64,000 nt of DNA from Lachnospiraceae bacterium (GTDB lineage: Bacteria > Bacillota > Clostridia > Lachnospirales > Lachnospiraceae). The first letter of the stretch is position 1. Each line of letters opens with the position of its first letter. Of the stretch, positions 25,656 to 34,396 are shown one piece after another. The translations under genes were made by a program, and so were the position numbers. The notes beneath the pieces were generated by a model that ran no database searches, was not told where the DNA came from, and was given only the letters and a program-made list of their open reading frames with translations. The DNA is taken from positions 30,586 through 94,585 of the forward strand of contig CAJSZQ010000015.1 of assembly GCA_910574185.1 (NCBI GenBank). The letters are read 5' to 3'.

Positions 25656-26732
25656 CTACGCGGTAATTATGGACATCAGGTAGAACGGCCCGGCATGTTC
25701 CAGCCCGTCGTCTATAATTTCAATATCCATGCGGCGCTTAAGCCGCTTTCCATGATGAAGTACAGGCTCCAGATACGCGCAGTCGCCCCAGTCCATATCA
25801 AAATTCCCATCCAGTATCCTTGAATTGGCAGTATCGCCATCCAAAATCAGCTTCGCCCGCAGAGCCGGTTTTGCTACCGCTTTCCTATATTGGACTGCAA
25901 TGCAGGAGGCTTCAAGCTCAAACGAAATCCTGTCTCCCTCCCGTTTCCCTATCCATCCGTTTTTGAACAAATCCAAACGCCCTGTTTTCTCCTCCGTATC
26001 CGCCTTAAACCCCATAAGTTCAGGCGTTATCTCCTGTATCGTAAGTCTTCTGGCATTTTCATAGGCATTAGCAGTCATTGGTTCCGGCAGCGGCGGGTCT
26101 TCTTCCTGCTCTTCTGCATGTGCTTTCACCTGTTCCAGCACTGCAATAATCTCCGCCGCCACAAGCTCATGGCCATAATCATTCGGATGCAGACCGTCCT
26201 GCGTCAATTCTTCCTGCGAATACTGCCCTTCTCTCATCCTCTGGTACAGCGTATCTTTCATGCTTACACAGGGAATCCCATACCAGGCTCCCACCTTGTT
26301 ATGATAATCCTGGGCGTTTTTCCCCGAATTATAATAAACATTATTTAAAATCAATACTGCCGGTTTTGATTTCCACGTCAGAAGCTTTCGTATAACTCCC
26401 TCGTACGTCTCCTGAAAAAATTCCTCCGCTTCATCATTCACACTGAAATCTACCACCGCCATATCCGGCTGATACATCAGCATATCCGAAACAACTCTGG
26501 CCGCTCCAAAATGCGACGTTGTCCCGCCGATTCCGCCATTTACGTAATGAAATTCCGCTTTCGGAAATGTTTTCTCCCACCATTCAAAAACACGATACGC
26601 ATACGATTTTTCATGTACGGACGCCGCGCAATCCTGAGTGATGGAGCCCCCGAAAAATCCGATAGTCAGTTCTTCTCCTTTTTCAGCCCGGCGCATACAA
26701 TTTTTAAGTCTTGCCAAATGAACCTTCTGCAT
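25656..26732 (-). CDS. CE17-type mannan O-acetylesterase (SGNH with C-terminal CBM35-like domain)
   Basis: A 358-residue intracellular esterase. Residues 1-200 are an SGNH hydrolase: Ser30 in GFFGGSITQD, block II Gly in NGGIGGTT, Asn99 in FSVNDEA, and Asp179/His182 in DGLHPNDYG. Residues about 225-358 form a beta-sandwich like the CBM35-type domain of Roseburia CE17. That enzyme removes 2-O-acetyl groups from mannose in acetylated galactoglucomannan oligosaccharides. Adjacent to the CE2 gene with no gap (stop TAA then ATG), as in Roseburia mannan loci. The CE17 assignment rests on the domain layout and context. Confidence 0.8.
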   Translation of the reverse strand: MQKVHLARLKNCMRRAEKGEELTIGFFGGSITQDCAASVHEKSYAYRVFEWWEKTFPKAEFHYVNGGIGGTTSHFGAARVVSDMLMYQPDMAVVDFSVNDEAEEFFQETYEGVIRKLLTWKSKPAVLILNNVYYNSGKNAQDYHNKVGAWYGIPCVSMKDTLYQRMREGQYSQEELTQDGLHPNDYGHELVAAEIIAVLEQVKAHAEEQEEDPPLPEPMTANAYENARRLTIQEITPELMGFKADTEEKTGRLDLFKNGWIGKREGDRISFELEASCIAVQYRKAVAKPALRAKLILDGDTANSRILDGNFDMDWGDCAYLEPVLHHGKRLKRRMDIEIIDDGLEHAGPFYLMSIITA

Positions 26733-27782
26733 TTACAAATCCCATCCTTCTATATCAAGCCCTTTTATATAAGCGGACAGTTCTTCCGCCATTTCTTCTG
26801 CCTCCGGAATCCTTAAGTGGCCCGGCGTACCGGCTCCGTTGCGCCGGAAGAGATACTGAGTTATCTTATCATCCCGAAGCTCCTGCACCACTTGCCCGAC
26901 AGCCCCATCCCACGCCCTGTCATGGCACAAAAGAGTTGTACAGCAGACAATCTGCGCTCTCGGATATTTTGCTCTGAGTTTTTTCAGGAAGCCTTTATAA
27001 CGCTCCCTCCATTCCACAGCCTTCTCTCCGTCATAGTCCTCTTTCATATAGTCCTCGGGATTGCTGTCATTCTGCCCGATTGCCACAATCACCACCTGTG
27101 GAATGTATCCGGTGAAATCCCATTCCGTCATTTTTCCAAAATCCGGATTATAATGAATTTTGTCCCATGCGGTCTCCATCCCTATATAATCCGGCGCATG
27201 AAACCATCCCGTTCCATCCATAAGAGCAATTCCGCCCTGGGCGATATCCTGTATCCGGGCATTCAGCCTTCTTGCCGTCATCCATGCATACGAGTACCAG
27301 CTATTTGAGTACTCCCCATTATGCTCCGGATCTTCCTTCCCCACAAAATCTACCGCCTCCGACACCTCTCCGGCAGACACAGAATCTCCATAGATTTCTA
27401 TCCTCCGCTCCGATATAGCGGGCAGTTTAAGGAGCCGTTCTCCCTCCCCGATTTCCGCGCCCAGAAATGCGAATTCATGGCAGGCGTCCTGTCTCTTGAA
27501 TATCAGAAGCTCATGCTCCTCCTTCTGCGCCTGCTCCACTTCAACCTCTAACGCTATCGTCCCCGCCGCAGGGAGCAGATACTTCATCTGCTTTCCGTCA
27601 AGAATCATTCCAATATAATTATCCCAATATGCACGGCGGTTCTTAATGTATATTTTTAACCGGCTTCCGGTAAACCTCATCTCCACCGAAGTACATGGAT
27701 ACACAAAAACCGGTTCTTTCCGGTTACTCCAGTCTATTCTTCCGTTATATACAAGCTCCTCATAATCTGGATAAATCCGCAT
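26733..27782 (-). CDS. CE2-type acetylesterase
   Basis: A 349-residue intracellular enzyme with the CE2 layout: an N-terminal jelly-roll domain (1-120, with YWDNYIGMILDG) and an SGNH domain with Ser134 in IYGDSVSAGE, Gly184, Asn238 in IGQNDSN and His322 in TPGHLR. No Asp is found at the usual DxxH position, matching the Ser-His dyad of some CE2 enzymes. CE2 enzymes remove 3-O-, 4-O- and 6-O-acetyl groups. It complements the neighbouring CE17. ATG 27782 has AAGGAGGAG and overlaps the yesL-type gene by 23 nt. Confidence 0.8.
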   Translation of the reverse strand: MRIYPDYEELVYNGRIDWSNRKEPVFVYPCTSVEMRFTGSRLKIYIKNRRAYWDNYIGMILDGKQMKYLLPAAGTIALEVEVEQAQKEEHELLIFKRQDACHEFAFLGAEIGEGERLLKLPAISERRIEIYGDSVSAGEVSEAVDFVGKEDPEHNGEYSNSWYSYAWMTARRLNARIQDIAQGGIALMDGTGWFHAPDYIGMETAWDKIHYNPDFGKMTEWDFTGYIPQVVIVAIGQNDSNPEDYMKEDYDGEKAVEWRERYKGFLKKLRAKYPRAQIVCCTTLLCHDRAWDGAVGQVVQELRDDKITQYLFRRNGAGTPGHLRIPEAEEMAEELSAYIKGLDIEGWDL

Positions 27783-28398
27783 GTTTCTCCTCCTTATCAA
27801 ACGCCCTGAAAATTCTTGATAAAAATATACTGTTTATTCTTGCTGTAAGGGAAAATCCTATCGCGCAGTAAACAGGCGCCGCCATCTGCACCGCAAATAC
27901 CCCCGCCGCAATACAGACAGCCGGAATGCTGTTCAAAAGAACCATGATTAACGTATACGGCAGATTCTTAACTGCAAGCAGAAGCGCATTCCTCAGCGTA
28001 TTCTTTATATTGTTTTCAATTCTCGCCTGCAGCGGAAACGCATAGCAGAACACAAAGCACCAGATTGCAGACAGACAGCCGATTGCAACATTCAATAAAC
28101 TCCACAGATTTTTGGAATAAAGGACGTCAAACAATAGCACGCTTCCCGAAAACAGGAAAATCAGCCATAACTTTGTGCTCTGCCGCCACTCTGTCCGGCA
28201 GGCCTGGAGATACTCTCTCACTACATAAATGCCCTCTCCCCTGCTCCGGCGCAGCGTCACCTGATACATTGCCGTAAGCGACATTCCAATCGTAATCACC
28301 GGCAGGGAGGTAAACACAAACAGGATATTCAGAATAATCCAGTCTCCGATATTCCCCATACAATCAAAAAAACGGTTATCTGTTGAAAATTGTTTCAA
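27760..28398 (-). CDS. YesL-family (DUF624) membrane protein
   Basis: A 212-residue membrane protein of the YesL/DUF624 family, with about five hydrophobic segments and the family's N-terminal FFDCMGNIGDWIILNILFV. YesL proteins are found near carbohydrate ABC importers of Firmicutes, with no proven biochemical role. It overlaps the genes on both sides (23 nt each). A second YesL-type gene lies at 43170 in the Amadori operon, so each sugar operon here has one. Confidence 0.75.
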   Translation of the reverse strand: MKQFSTDNRFFDCMGNIGDWIILNILFVFTSLPVITIGMSLTAMYQVTLRRSRGEGIYVVREYLQACRTEWRQSTKLWLIFLFSGSVLLFDVLYSKNLWSLLNVAIGCLSAIWCFVFCYAFPLQARIENNIKNTLRNALLLAVKNLPYTLIMVLLNSIPAVCIAAGVFAVQMAAPVYCAIGFSLTARINSIFLSRIFRAFDKEEKHADLSRL

Positions 28399-29044
28399 GC
28401 TCCTCTCCCTCTCTTTCTGTATTCTTCAAATACTGTAAAAACAGCCTGCATTCCTCCTCATGCTTTCCATTTTCCGGAAAAGCAAGCAGGAGCTTCTCAT
28501 CTTTCTTTCCGCTTAACCTCTCTGTAAAACCGTCGTTCCCAAGCAGAACAGCCCTGCAGGAATCCCCGTCCATATACGGCGTAAGCCCCTGCGTTTCTTT
28601 CAGCACGCGGAACTCCCCGCCCATTTCCTTCACATGCCGGTAAAAGCTCTCTGGAATGATAACTGCATCAATTTCCTCATTCCTCCATTGAAAGAAAAAC
28701 TTCTCATAGGATCCCTCATTCACGCCTTCCAGCTTTACCTCTCCGTAAGAAAATGTATAATCCGAAGTAATCAGCACCCGCTCTTCCCAAAGCCCCGCAT
28801 ATTCCGCGAACTCCTCCGCCGCAGCCTGCGTTCCGTCCAGAGTCGCTTCCTGATTAACCAGGATACAGGTAAACAGCGGCTTTTTATTGCCGAATCCATA
28901 ATGCAGCGCAAACAAAAGAATCAGAGCAGCGATGGCCAAAATTCCCAGAATATGATACCAATAATACGTCCACACATAGGCACGCGCTTCATTCCTGCTC
29001 ATTCCGGAAGTTTTTTCCCGTATATCTTCGATATATTTTTTCAT
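28376..29044 (-). CDS. Single-pass membrane protein of unknown function beside YesL
   Basis: A 222-residue protein. A cytoplasmic start (MKKYIEDIREKTSG), one membrane helix (about 33-52), then an extracellular domain of about 170 residues. That domain has the phrase EIDAVIIPESFYRHV and a periplasmic-binding-protein-like feel (EKFFFQWRNEEIDAV, LLLAFPENGKHEE). I chose ATG 29044 (GGAG 6 nt upstream); a GTG at 29059 is also in frame. It is encoded upstream of yesL and overlaps it, which suggests they work together. No function is assigned. Confidence 0.55.
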   Translation of the reverse strand: MKKYIEDIREKTSGMSRNEARAYVWTYYWYHILGILAIAALILLFALHYGFGNKKPLFTCILVNQEATLDGTQAAAEEFAEYAGLWEERVLITSDYTFSYGEVKLEGVNEGSYEKFFFQWRNEEIDAVIIPESFYRHVKEMGGEFRVLKETQGLTPYMDGDSCRAVLLGNDGFTERLSGKKDEKLLLAFPENGKHEEECRLFLQYLKNTEREGEELETIFNR

Positions 29045-29112
29045 AGGAAACTCCATCACTCCTCTGATTTTTTTGGAAGGGACTGCGCCGAAGCGCAGTC
29101 TCGTAAGTTATT

Positions 29113-30276
29113 TTATAAAAGTTCCAGATTTTTTCGTATAAATTCACATCTCTGTCTGACACAATCCGGCGAGCGGAGCGGATCCTTAGGCGTTGCAAAC
29201 AGATAATCCTCCAGTTTGTCAATCGTGGTAGACGCCACATGCATTCTGGTATCACAGGATGCATAATAAATATAAACTTCTCCGTTTTCCTTTGCAATTG
29301 CCCCATTAGTAAATACCACATTCGACACATCCCCGACCCGTTCGTTTCCAAACGGCGCCAGAAATACGCCCGAAGGCTCTGCGATTACTCTGGAGGGCTC
29401 TTTCAAATCCGTCCCAAACGCATAGAGTACATAACGCAGGCCCGCCGCCGTATTGCGGACGCCATGCGCAATGTGTATCCAGCATTTCTTACCCTTAATC
29501 GGAGGCGCTCCGGCGCCGTTTTTTGACTCGGTCAGGGTATGGTAAATCCGCCTGCTTATGATTTTCTCTTCATCAATCACCGCATGGCAGATATCCTCGC
29601 ACAGCCCGAATCCGATACCTCCGCCGCTTCCGGTCTCAATAAATCCGTCCATCGGCCGGGTATAAAAAGCGTATTTACCGTCTACGAATTCCGGATGCAG
29701 CGCCACATTTCTCTGCTGGGGCGAGCGGAGCGTCTTCAGATTATCCAGACGTTCCCAGGTTTTTAAATCCTTCGTTCTGACAATTCCTGCCTCCGCAACG
29801 GCCGCGGATAAATCCGGGTTATCCTTCTCCTTGCTTTCCGAGCAGAACAGCCCGTAAATCCAGCCGTCCTCATGCTTCGTAAGGCGCATGTCATATACAT
29901 TGGTTTCCTCCGGGCAGGTATCTGGCAGGACCACCGGATAATCCCAGAAACAAAACCCGTCAATTCCGGTCTCGCTTTCCGCTACTGCAAAAAAGGATTT
30001 CCTATCATTTCCCTCCACCCGGACGACCAGATAATACTTTCCATTCAGTTCGATGGCCCCTGAATTCATGACGGCATTAATTCCCAGACGCTCCATAAAA
30101 TACGGATTCGTCTCCTCATCCAAATCATATCTCCAGTGAACCGGCGCAAATTCCCTTGTCAGCACCGGATATTCATATCTGTCATAGATTCCGTTATAAT
30201 AGCTGCTTTTCTGATTCTTTCTGGCAGTCAGCTTCTCTACCTTTGCCTGTTCCACATAATATTGTTTATGAAGCAT
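29113..30276 (-). CDS. GH130_1 4-O-beta-D-mannosyl-D-glucose phosphorylase
   Basis: A 387-residue cytoplasmic phosphorylase that splits beta-1,4-mannosyl-glucose with phosphate into mannose-1-phosphate and glucose. The family GH130 beta-propeller is evident; the catalytic Asp129 lies in NVYDMRLTK, at the place of Asp131 in the Bacteroides enzyme, and the length fits subfamily 1 (about 390). Phosphate-binding basic residues occur in [16 protein letters not shown]. It overlaps the epimerase gene by 11 nt and has AAGGAGG before its ATG. With the epimerase it forms the second half of the mannobiose pathway. Confidence 0.9.
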   Translation of the reverse strand: MLHKQYYVEQAKVEKLTARKNQKSSYYNGIYDRYEYPVLTREFAPVHWRYDLDEETNPYFMERLGINAVMNSGAIELNGKYYLVVRVEGNDRKSFFAVAESETGIDGFCFWDYPVVLPDTCPEETNVYDMRLTKHEDGWIYGLFCSESKEKDNPDLSAAVAEAGIVRTKDLKTWERLDNLKTLRSPQQRNVALHPEFVDGKYAFYTRPMDGFIETGSGGGIGFGLCEDICHAVIDEEKIISRRIYHTLTESKNGAGAPPIKGKKCWIHIAHGVRNTAAGLRYVLYAFGTDLKEPSRVIAEPSGVFLAPFGNERVGDVSNVVFTNGAIAKENGEVYIYYASCDTRMHVASTTIDKLEDYLFATPKDPLRSPDCVRQRCEFIRKNLELL

Positions 30277-31438
30277 CCTTAAGCCTCCTTATTACCTCGA
30301 AGCACATTCTTCCGTTATGATACGGACATTTCCATGGTTCCACAATAGGTTTCTCTATCGGCCTCCTATCTTTATCCAGAGCCGAAAACCATTCCGAGCC
30401 CGCCCTCTCATCAATCAGGTATTCCCGGATATAGCCCCAGATATCTTCCGCCGCCTCCAAATACTCTTTCTTCTCCGGCTGTTTCTGGTACCCATTTAAG
30501 AATCCTACCACCGCTTCAGCCTGCACCCACCAGACGCGGGTCGTATCAACTACGCCGTTCTCTGCTTCATTTACCAGCGAATGGTCTATGTAGGCCGTTT
30601 TATAGATATTTTCCGTAATAGTCTTTGTAATCTGCCCCAGCTTCTTTTTATAAGAAGCATCTCCAAGTATCTCCAGTCCTCTGTCTATCAGCCAGGCGGT
30701 TTCTATATCATGTCCGTAGGAATATAGATCAATCAATGTATTCCATGTTCTGTCAAAGAAAACCTCCTGTCTTCCAAGCTCTGCATTATAAATCTTTTCC
30801 GCCATGATATCCAGCATAAACCGAAGGTTGTCTGCCACGTATTTATCTCCTGTCACGCGGTACAATTCCGTATATGCCTCAAATACATGCAACAGAGTAT
30901 TCATCGTCTTTTCCGCCATTACTCCGTTTTCCGACAGCTTATCATTATCCGCCGGTTCGAAGCTCCTGTTAAACGCTTCCAGATAACCGTATTCATCCTT
31001 ACATTTTTCTTCCACCAGATAGTAAAGACTTCTTGCGGTTTCCAAGGCTTCTTCATCCCCTGACGCATCATAATAAGAAGAAAGCGCATAGATGGCAAAT
31101 GCCTGATTATACGTATGCTTTGTAGTATCCTCCGGCTCACCTTTATAGGTAAGCGACCAGTAAACCCCGCCATACTCCCTGTCCAGACAGCGCTCCTTCA
31201 AAAACAGGAACGCATGGCGCGCGCTATCAAGAAGCTCCTTTTCTCCAAGAACCAGATATGCATTGGAGAAAAACCAGAGGATCCTGCTGTTTAAAATACA
31301 GCCCTTTACAGCTTCTTTATCCAGATTTAAATTATAATCCAGAAAGCCATAGAATCCTCCGTATAGTTCATCCTTCATGCCCTGCCAGAATGGTATGATG
31401 TTTGTTTCTAAATGCCTTTTTACTTCTGTTGTCAGCAT
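30266..31438 (-). CDS. Cellobiose 2-epimerase (AGE family)
   Basis: A 390-residue (alpha/alpha)6-barrel enzyme that epimerises C2 of the reducing sugar of beta-1,4-linked disaccharides; here beta-1,4-mannobiose to mannosyl-glucose. Catalytic His residues are visible in [14 protein letters not shown] (about 188), [11 protein letters not shown] (about 246) and CPYHNGRMC (about 377); [10 protein letters not shown] is also conserved. Length equals that of known cellobiose 2-epimerases. Between the two GH130 genes, it supplies substrate for GH130_1. Confidence 0.9.
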   Translation of the reverse strand: MLTTEVKRHLETNIIPFWQGMKDELYGGFYGFLDYNLNLDKEAVKGCILNSRILWFFSNAYLVLGEKELLDSARHAFLFLKERCLDREYGGVYWSLTYKGEPEDTTKHTYNQAFAIYALSSYYDASGDEEALETARSLYYLVEEKCKDEYGYLEAFNRSFEPADNDKLSENGVMAEKTMNTLLHVFEAYTELYRVTGDKYVADNLRFMLDIMAEKIYNAELGRQEVFFDRTWNTLIDLYSYGHDIETAWLIDRGLEILGDASYKKKLGQITKTITENIYKTAYIDHSLVNEAENGVVDTTRVWWVQAEAVVGFLNGYQKQPEKKEYLEAAEDIWGYIREYLIDERAGSEWFSALDKDRRPIEKPIVEPWKCPYHNGRMCFEVIRRLKDAS

Positions 31439-31456
31439 GGTTTTCCTCCAAATTTT

Positions 31457-32482
31457 CTATCTTTTTCCAATCTCAGCGTCTTCTGCCGTAACAGCGCTAT
31501 GCTCCCTGATATAGGCCGTCACCTCGTCAACCTTCGTAAAAGCAAGGCCTACATAGGTATCAGCGGCGCCGTAATAGATTGCAATCTTTCCGCTGTCGGC
31601 ATCGTGGATCGTCGCACAGGGGAATGTTACGTTCGGCACAAACCCGCGCTCTTCGTACCACTCCTCCGGCGTCAGAAGAAAGGTATCACAGCGGTACTTT
31701 ACAACGGACGGTTCGTCAATGTCCAGAATGGCTCCGCCAATACTGTACACATATCCGTTACAGGTTCCGGTTACGCCATGGTAAAACAGAAGCCATCCTT
31801 CACTTGTCTCAATCGGAGCCGCGCCGCCGCCAATCTTCACGTTCTGCCACCATTCATTTCCTTTTCCCATCACATGGCGGTGTTTTCCCCAATATTCCAT
31901 ATCCTTACTTTCCGAAATAAAGATATCGCCAAATGGGGTGTGTCCGCTGTCACTTGGACGCGACAGCATCAAATACTTCCCGTTCACCTTTCTCGGAAAC
32001 AGCACCGCGTTTCTGTTAAATGGAAGAAATGGATTTTCAATTCTCGTAAACGTCTCAAAATCCTGCGTCTTAGCAACCCCTATGGAGGCGCCATAAAAGT
32101 CCTGGCACCAGATAATATAATAGGTATCTTCCACCTTTACCAGCCTTGGATCGTATGCATACTTCGGCATAAAATCATTTCCCGCTTCATCCTTAAATGT
32201 TATCTTATCCTTTTCAAAGTCCCAGTGGACAGCATCCTTACTTCTTCCAAGATAAATATATGGAATCCCATTTGTCTGCTCACCTCGGAATACGCCGATA
32301 AATTCTCCTTCATAGGGCATTACCGCACTGTTAAAAATCCTTGCAACGCCTTCTGCCGGATTGCGCCCGATAATTGGATTTTCACTGTAACGCCACACCG
32401 GCATCCATGCCTTGCCGTCATCCGGTCTCTCCTGCCAGGGTACATTCGGTACGGATGCCCCGATAATTTTCACTTCACTCAT
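31457..32482 (-). CDS. GH130_2 beta-1,4-mannooligosaccharide phosphorylase
   Basis: A 341-residue GH130 phosphorylase; the shorter length and the motif YAYDPRLVK (catalytic Asp111) fit subfamily 2, which removes mannose as mannose-1-phosphate from the non-reducing end of manno-oligosaccharides. Other propeller motifs: NPIIGRNPAEGVARIFNSA and GGGAAPIETSEGWLLFYHG. It directly follows the importer genes, in line with acting first on imported oligosaccharides. Activity on beta-1,4-mannan oligomers is inferred from context; some members use beta-1,2-linked mannose. Confidence 0.85.
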   Translation of the reverse strand: MSEVKIIGASVPNVPWQERPDDGKAWMPVWRYSENPIIGRNPAEGVARIFNSAVMPYEGEFIGVFRGEQTNGIPYIYLGRSKDAVHWDFEKDKITFKDEAGNDFMPKYAYDPRLVKVEDTYYIIWCQDFYGASIGVAKTQDFETFTRIENPFLPFNRNAVLFPRKVNGKYLMLSRPSDSGHTPFGDIFISESKDMEYWGKHRHVMGKGNEWWQNVKIGGGAAPIETSEGWLLFYHGVTGTCNGYVYSIGGAILDIDEPSVVKYRCDTFLLTPEEWYEERGFVPNVTFPCATIHDADSGKIAIYYGAADTYVGLAFTKVDEVTAYIREHSAVTAEDAEIGKR

Positions 32483-32510
32483 GATCGTTCCTCCATAGTC
32501 TATATTTTTA

Positions 32511-33356
32511 CTAACCTTTTACAGCTCCCGCAGCCAATCCGCCGTAAATCTGTTTCTGACAGAGGATAAAGACGATTAAGGCGGGAATCATCGTGATAAT
32601 TACACCCGCGCAGATGTAGTTATACTGATTTCCCAGAGGACCCGTAAATTTAAACAACGATGTTGCAACCGTAACCAGCCTGTTTTTGTCCTGCAGATAA
32701 AGGTTCGCTGTATAGTATTCATTATAAACGCTTACACCCTTCAGAATCATAACCGTCACAATCGCCGGCTTCAGCAGCGGAAACAGGATTCTGAAAAATA
32801 CGCCAAAATAAGTACATCCATCCATAATTGCCGATTCATCCAGGGAATCCGGAATGTTCTCAAAGAACTGGATAAAAATGTAAATCGAAATAATATCCGT
32901 ACCGCACATCATGATAATGTATCCCGGCAAGAAGTTAATCCATCCAAGACTGTACATAATCTGATATACAGATACCTGCATCGCAATACCCGGAAGCAGC
33001 GAAGCAAACAGGAACATATTTCTGATAAAACCGTTGCCCCTGAACTTAAAACGGCTAAGAACATACGCAAGCATGGAGCCGGTCAGAATAGAACCGGCAA
33101 GTACGCATACCAGAATAATAATCGAATTCCTAAATGCAATCCCCATATTTGCCTGCGACCACGCCTGCACAAAGTTCTCAAAATAAGTCCAGCTCTCCGG
33201 AAGCGTCATGACATTCGTAGACGCATATTCCTCGGGCGTCTTAAACGCTGTGATGACACAGACTACAATTGGAAGCACTGAGACAAACGCCCCAAATATC
33301 AAAGTGATATATTTTAAAATGGATACTATCGTTCTTTTTGCTTTTGCCCCTGACAT
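32511..33356 (-). CDS. Manno-oligosaccharide ABC permease (MalG type)
   Basis: A 281-residue six-segment permease. The EAA loop reads DSLDESAIMDGCTYFGVFFR then ILFPLLKP, and the C-terminus QKQIYGGLAAGAVKG is typical of MalG-type subunits. The ATG shares one base with the stop of the other permease. Assigned to manno-oligosaccharides only by its location next to GH130 genes. No ATPase gene is present in the operon. Confidence 0.85.
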   Translation of the reverse strand: MSGAKAKRTIVSILKYITLIFGAFVSVLPIVVCVITAFKTPEEYASTNVMTLPESWTYFENFVQAWSQANMGIAFRNSIIILVCVLAGSILTGSMLAYVLSRFKFRGNGFIRNMFLFASLLPGIAMQVSVYQIMYSLGWINFLPGYIIMMCGTDIISIYIFIQFFENIPDSLDESAIMDGCTYFGVFFRILFPLLKPAIVTVMILKGVSVYNEYYTANLYLQDKNRLVTVATSLFKFTGPLGNQYNYICAGVIITMIPALIVFILCQKQIYGGLAAGAVKG

Positions 33357-34333
33357 TATCTGGCACCTCCTTTTGCCTCTAACTCCTGACGTTTCTTACG
33401 TTTTCTTACTTCCCGGAGCGGCTCCTGATCTCCTACGCCAAAGTAATATCTCTCCACACCCTTTTGAATCAGTGTCGCAATCATAATTAATCCAAGCAGG
33501 ACAACCGCCATTGCCGACGCAAGGCCCACCTTCTGGCTCTCATGCGCCAGCTTATTCATAATAACAAAGTACGTTCCTGTTCCAAAGTCGCCGCCGGTAA
33601 TAACGTAAGGCGGCTCGAATACGCTCAAAGAGCCTGTGATTGAAAGAATCATGTTCAGCACAATAATGGTCTTAATATTCGGCAGAATAATGTAGATAAA
33701 CTTCTGAAAGCTGTTCGCACCATCAATATCCCCCGCCTCGTAAAGCGAAGCGTCCACCGACATAATAGCGCCAATAAACATAACCATTCCCTGTCCCATA
33801 TATCTCCAGATGGAAGTCGCCGCAACCGAAATATTATTGATACTCGTATCCTTTAACCAGTACGGAAGGTTTTCGAGATTAAACCCGCACCACTGAAGGA
33901 CCGTATCAAGCACGAATCCTCTGGTGTAAAAGAATTTAAAAACAAAACCTACCGCAATACCGCAAACCAGATACGGGAAGAACATCAATCCTTTGAACAC
34001 ACCGCCGGCCTTTACCTTGAAACTCAGTACAGATGCAAAATACAGCGCAAGCGCAAGCTGGATAAAAGAAGCAACAATATAGTACAGGCTAAGCTTTAAT
34101 GCCTGGAAACAATCCTTTCTCGTAAATACTTCTACATAATTCTGTAATCCTACAAACTCTCTGTCACCGATATATTTCATATCGTAAAAGCTAAATCCAA
34201 TCATCTTAAAGAACGGCAAATATGTAAAAATAAGCAGCAGCGCTACCGGCACTAACATAAAGACAAAAATACAAAGCTTTCGGTTTACTTTTCCCGACTG
34301 AATCCATGCCTTAAAACTCTTCTTCTCGTTCAT
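33356..34333 (-). CDS. Manno-oligosaccharide ABC permease (MalF type)
   Basis: A 325-residue CUT1 permease with six membrane segments and an EAA loop containing DASLYEAGDIDGANSFQKFI followed by ILPNI. ATG 34333 was chosen over GTG 34342, which is too close to AAAGGAG. A basic C-terminal tail (REVRKRKKRQ) follows the last helix. It lies between the binding-protein gene and the MalG-type gene. Confidence 0.85.
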   Translation of the reverse strand: MNEKKSFKAWIQSGKVNRKLCIFVFMLVPVALLLIFTYLPFFKMIGFSFYDMKYIGDREFVGLQNYVEVFTRKDCFQALKLSLYYIVASFIQLALALYFASVLSFKVKAGGVFKGLMFFPYLVCGIAVGFVFKFFYTRGFVLDTVLQWCGFNLENLPYWLKDTSINNISVAATSIWRYMGQGMVMFIGAIMSVDASLYEAGDIDGANSFQKFIYIILPNIKTIIVLNMILSITGSLSVFEPPYVITGGDFGTGTYFVIMNKLAHESQKVGLASAMAVVLLGLIMIATLIQKGVERYYFGVGDQEPLREVRKRKKRQELEAKGGAR

Positions 34334-34360
34334 CAATCCCACACTCTCCTTTCCTGAATG

Positions 34361-34390
34361 GAAAAGCGGGGCAAGCCCTTACCCCGCCTG
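34361..34390 (-). terminator. Intercistronic hairpin after the binding-protein gene
   Basis: On the minus strand AGGCGGGG (34389-34382) pairs with CCCCGCTT (34371-34364), followed by TTTTCC. A leaky terminator or 3'-stabilising hairpin here would give more binding protein than permease, as is common in such importers. Confidence 0.55.
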
Positions 34391-34396
34391 TTCTCC

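Noticed and set aside
26733..27782. Call of the CE2-type protein as inactive because the catalytic Asp is absent
   Set aside because: CE2 enzymes with a Ser-His dyad are known, and Ser134 and His322 are both present.
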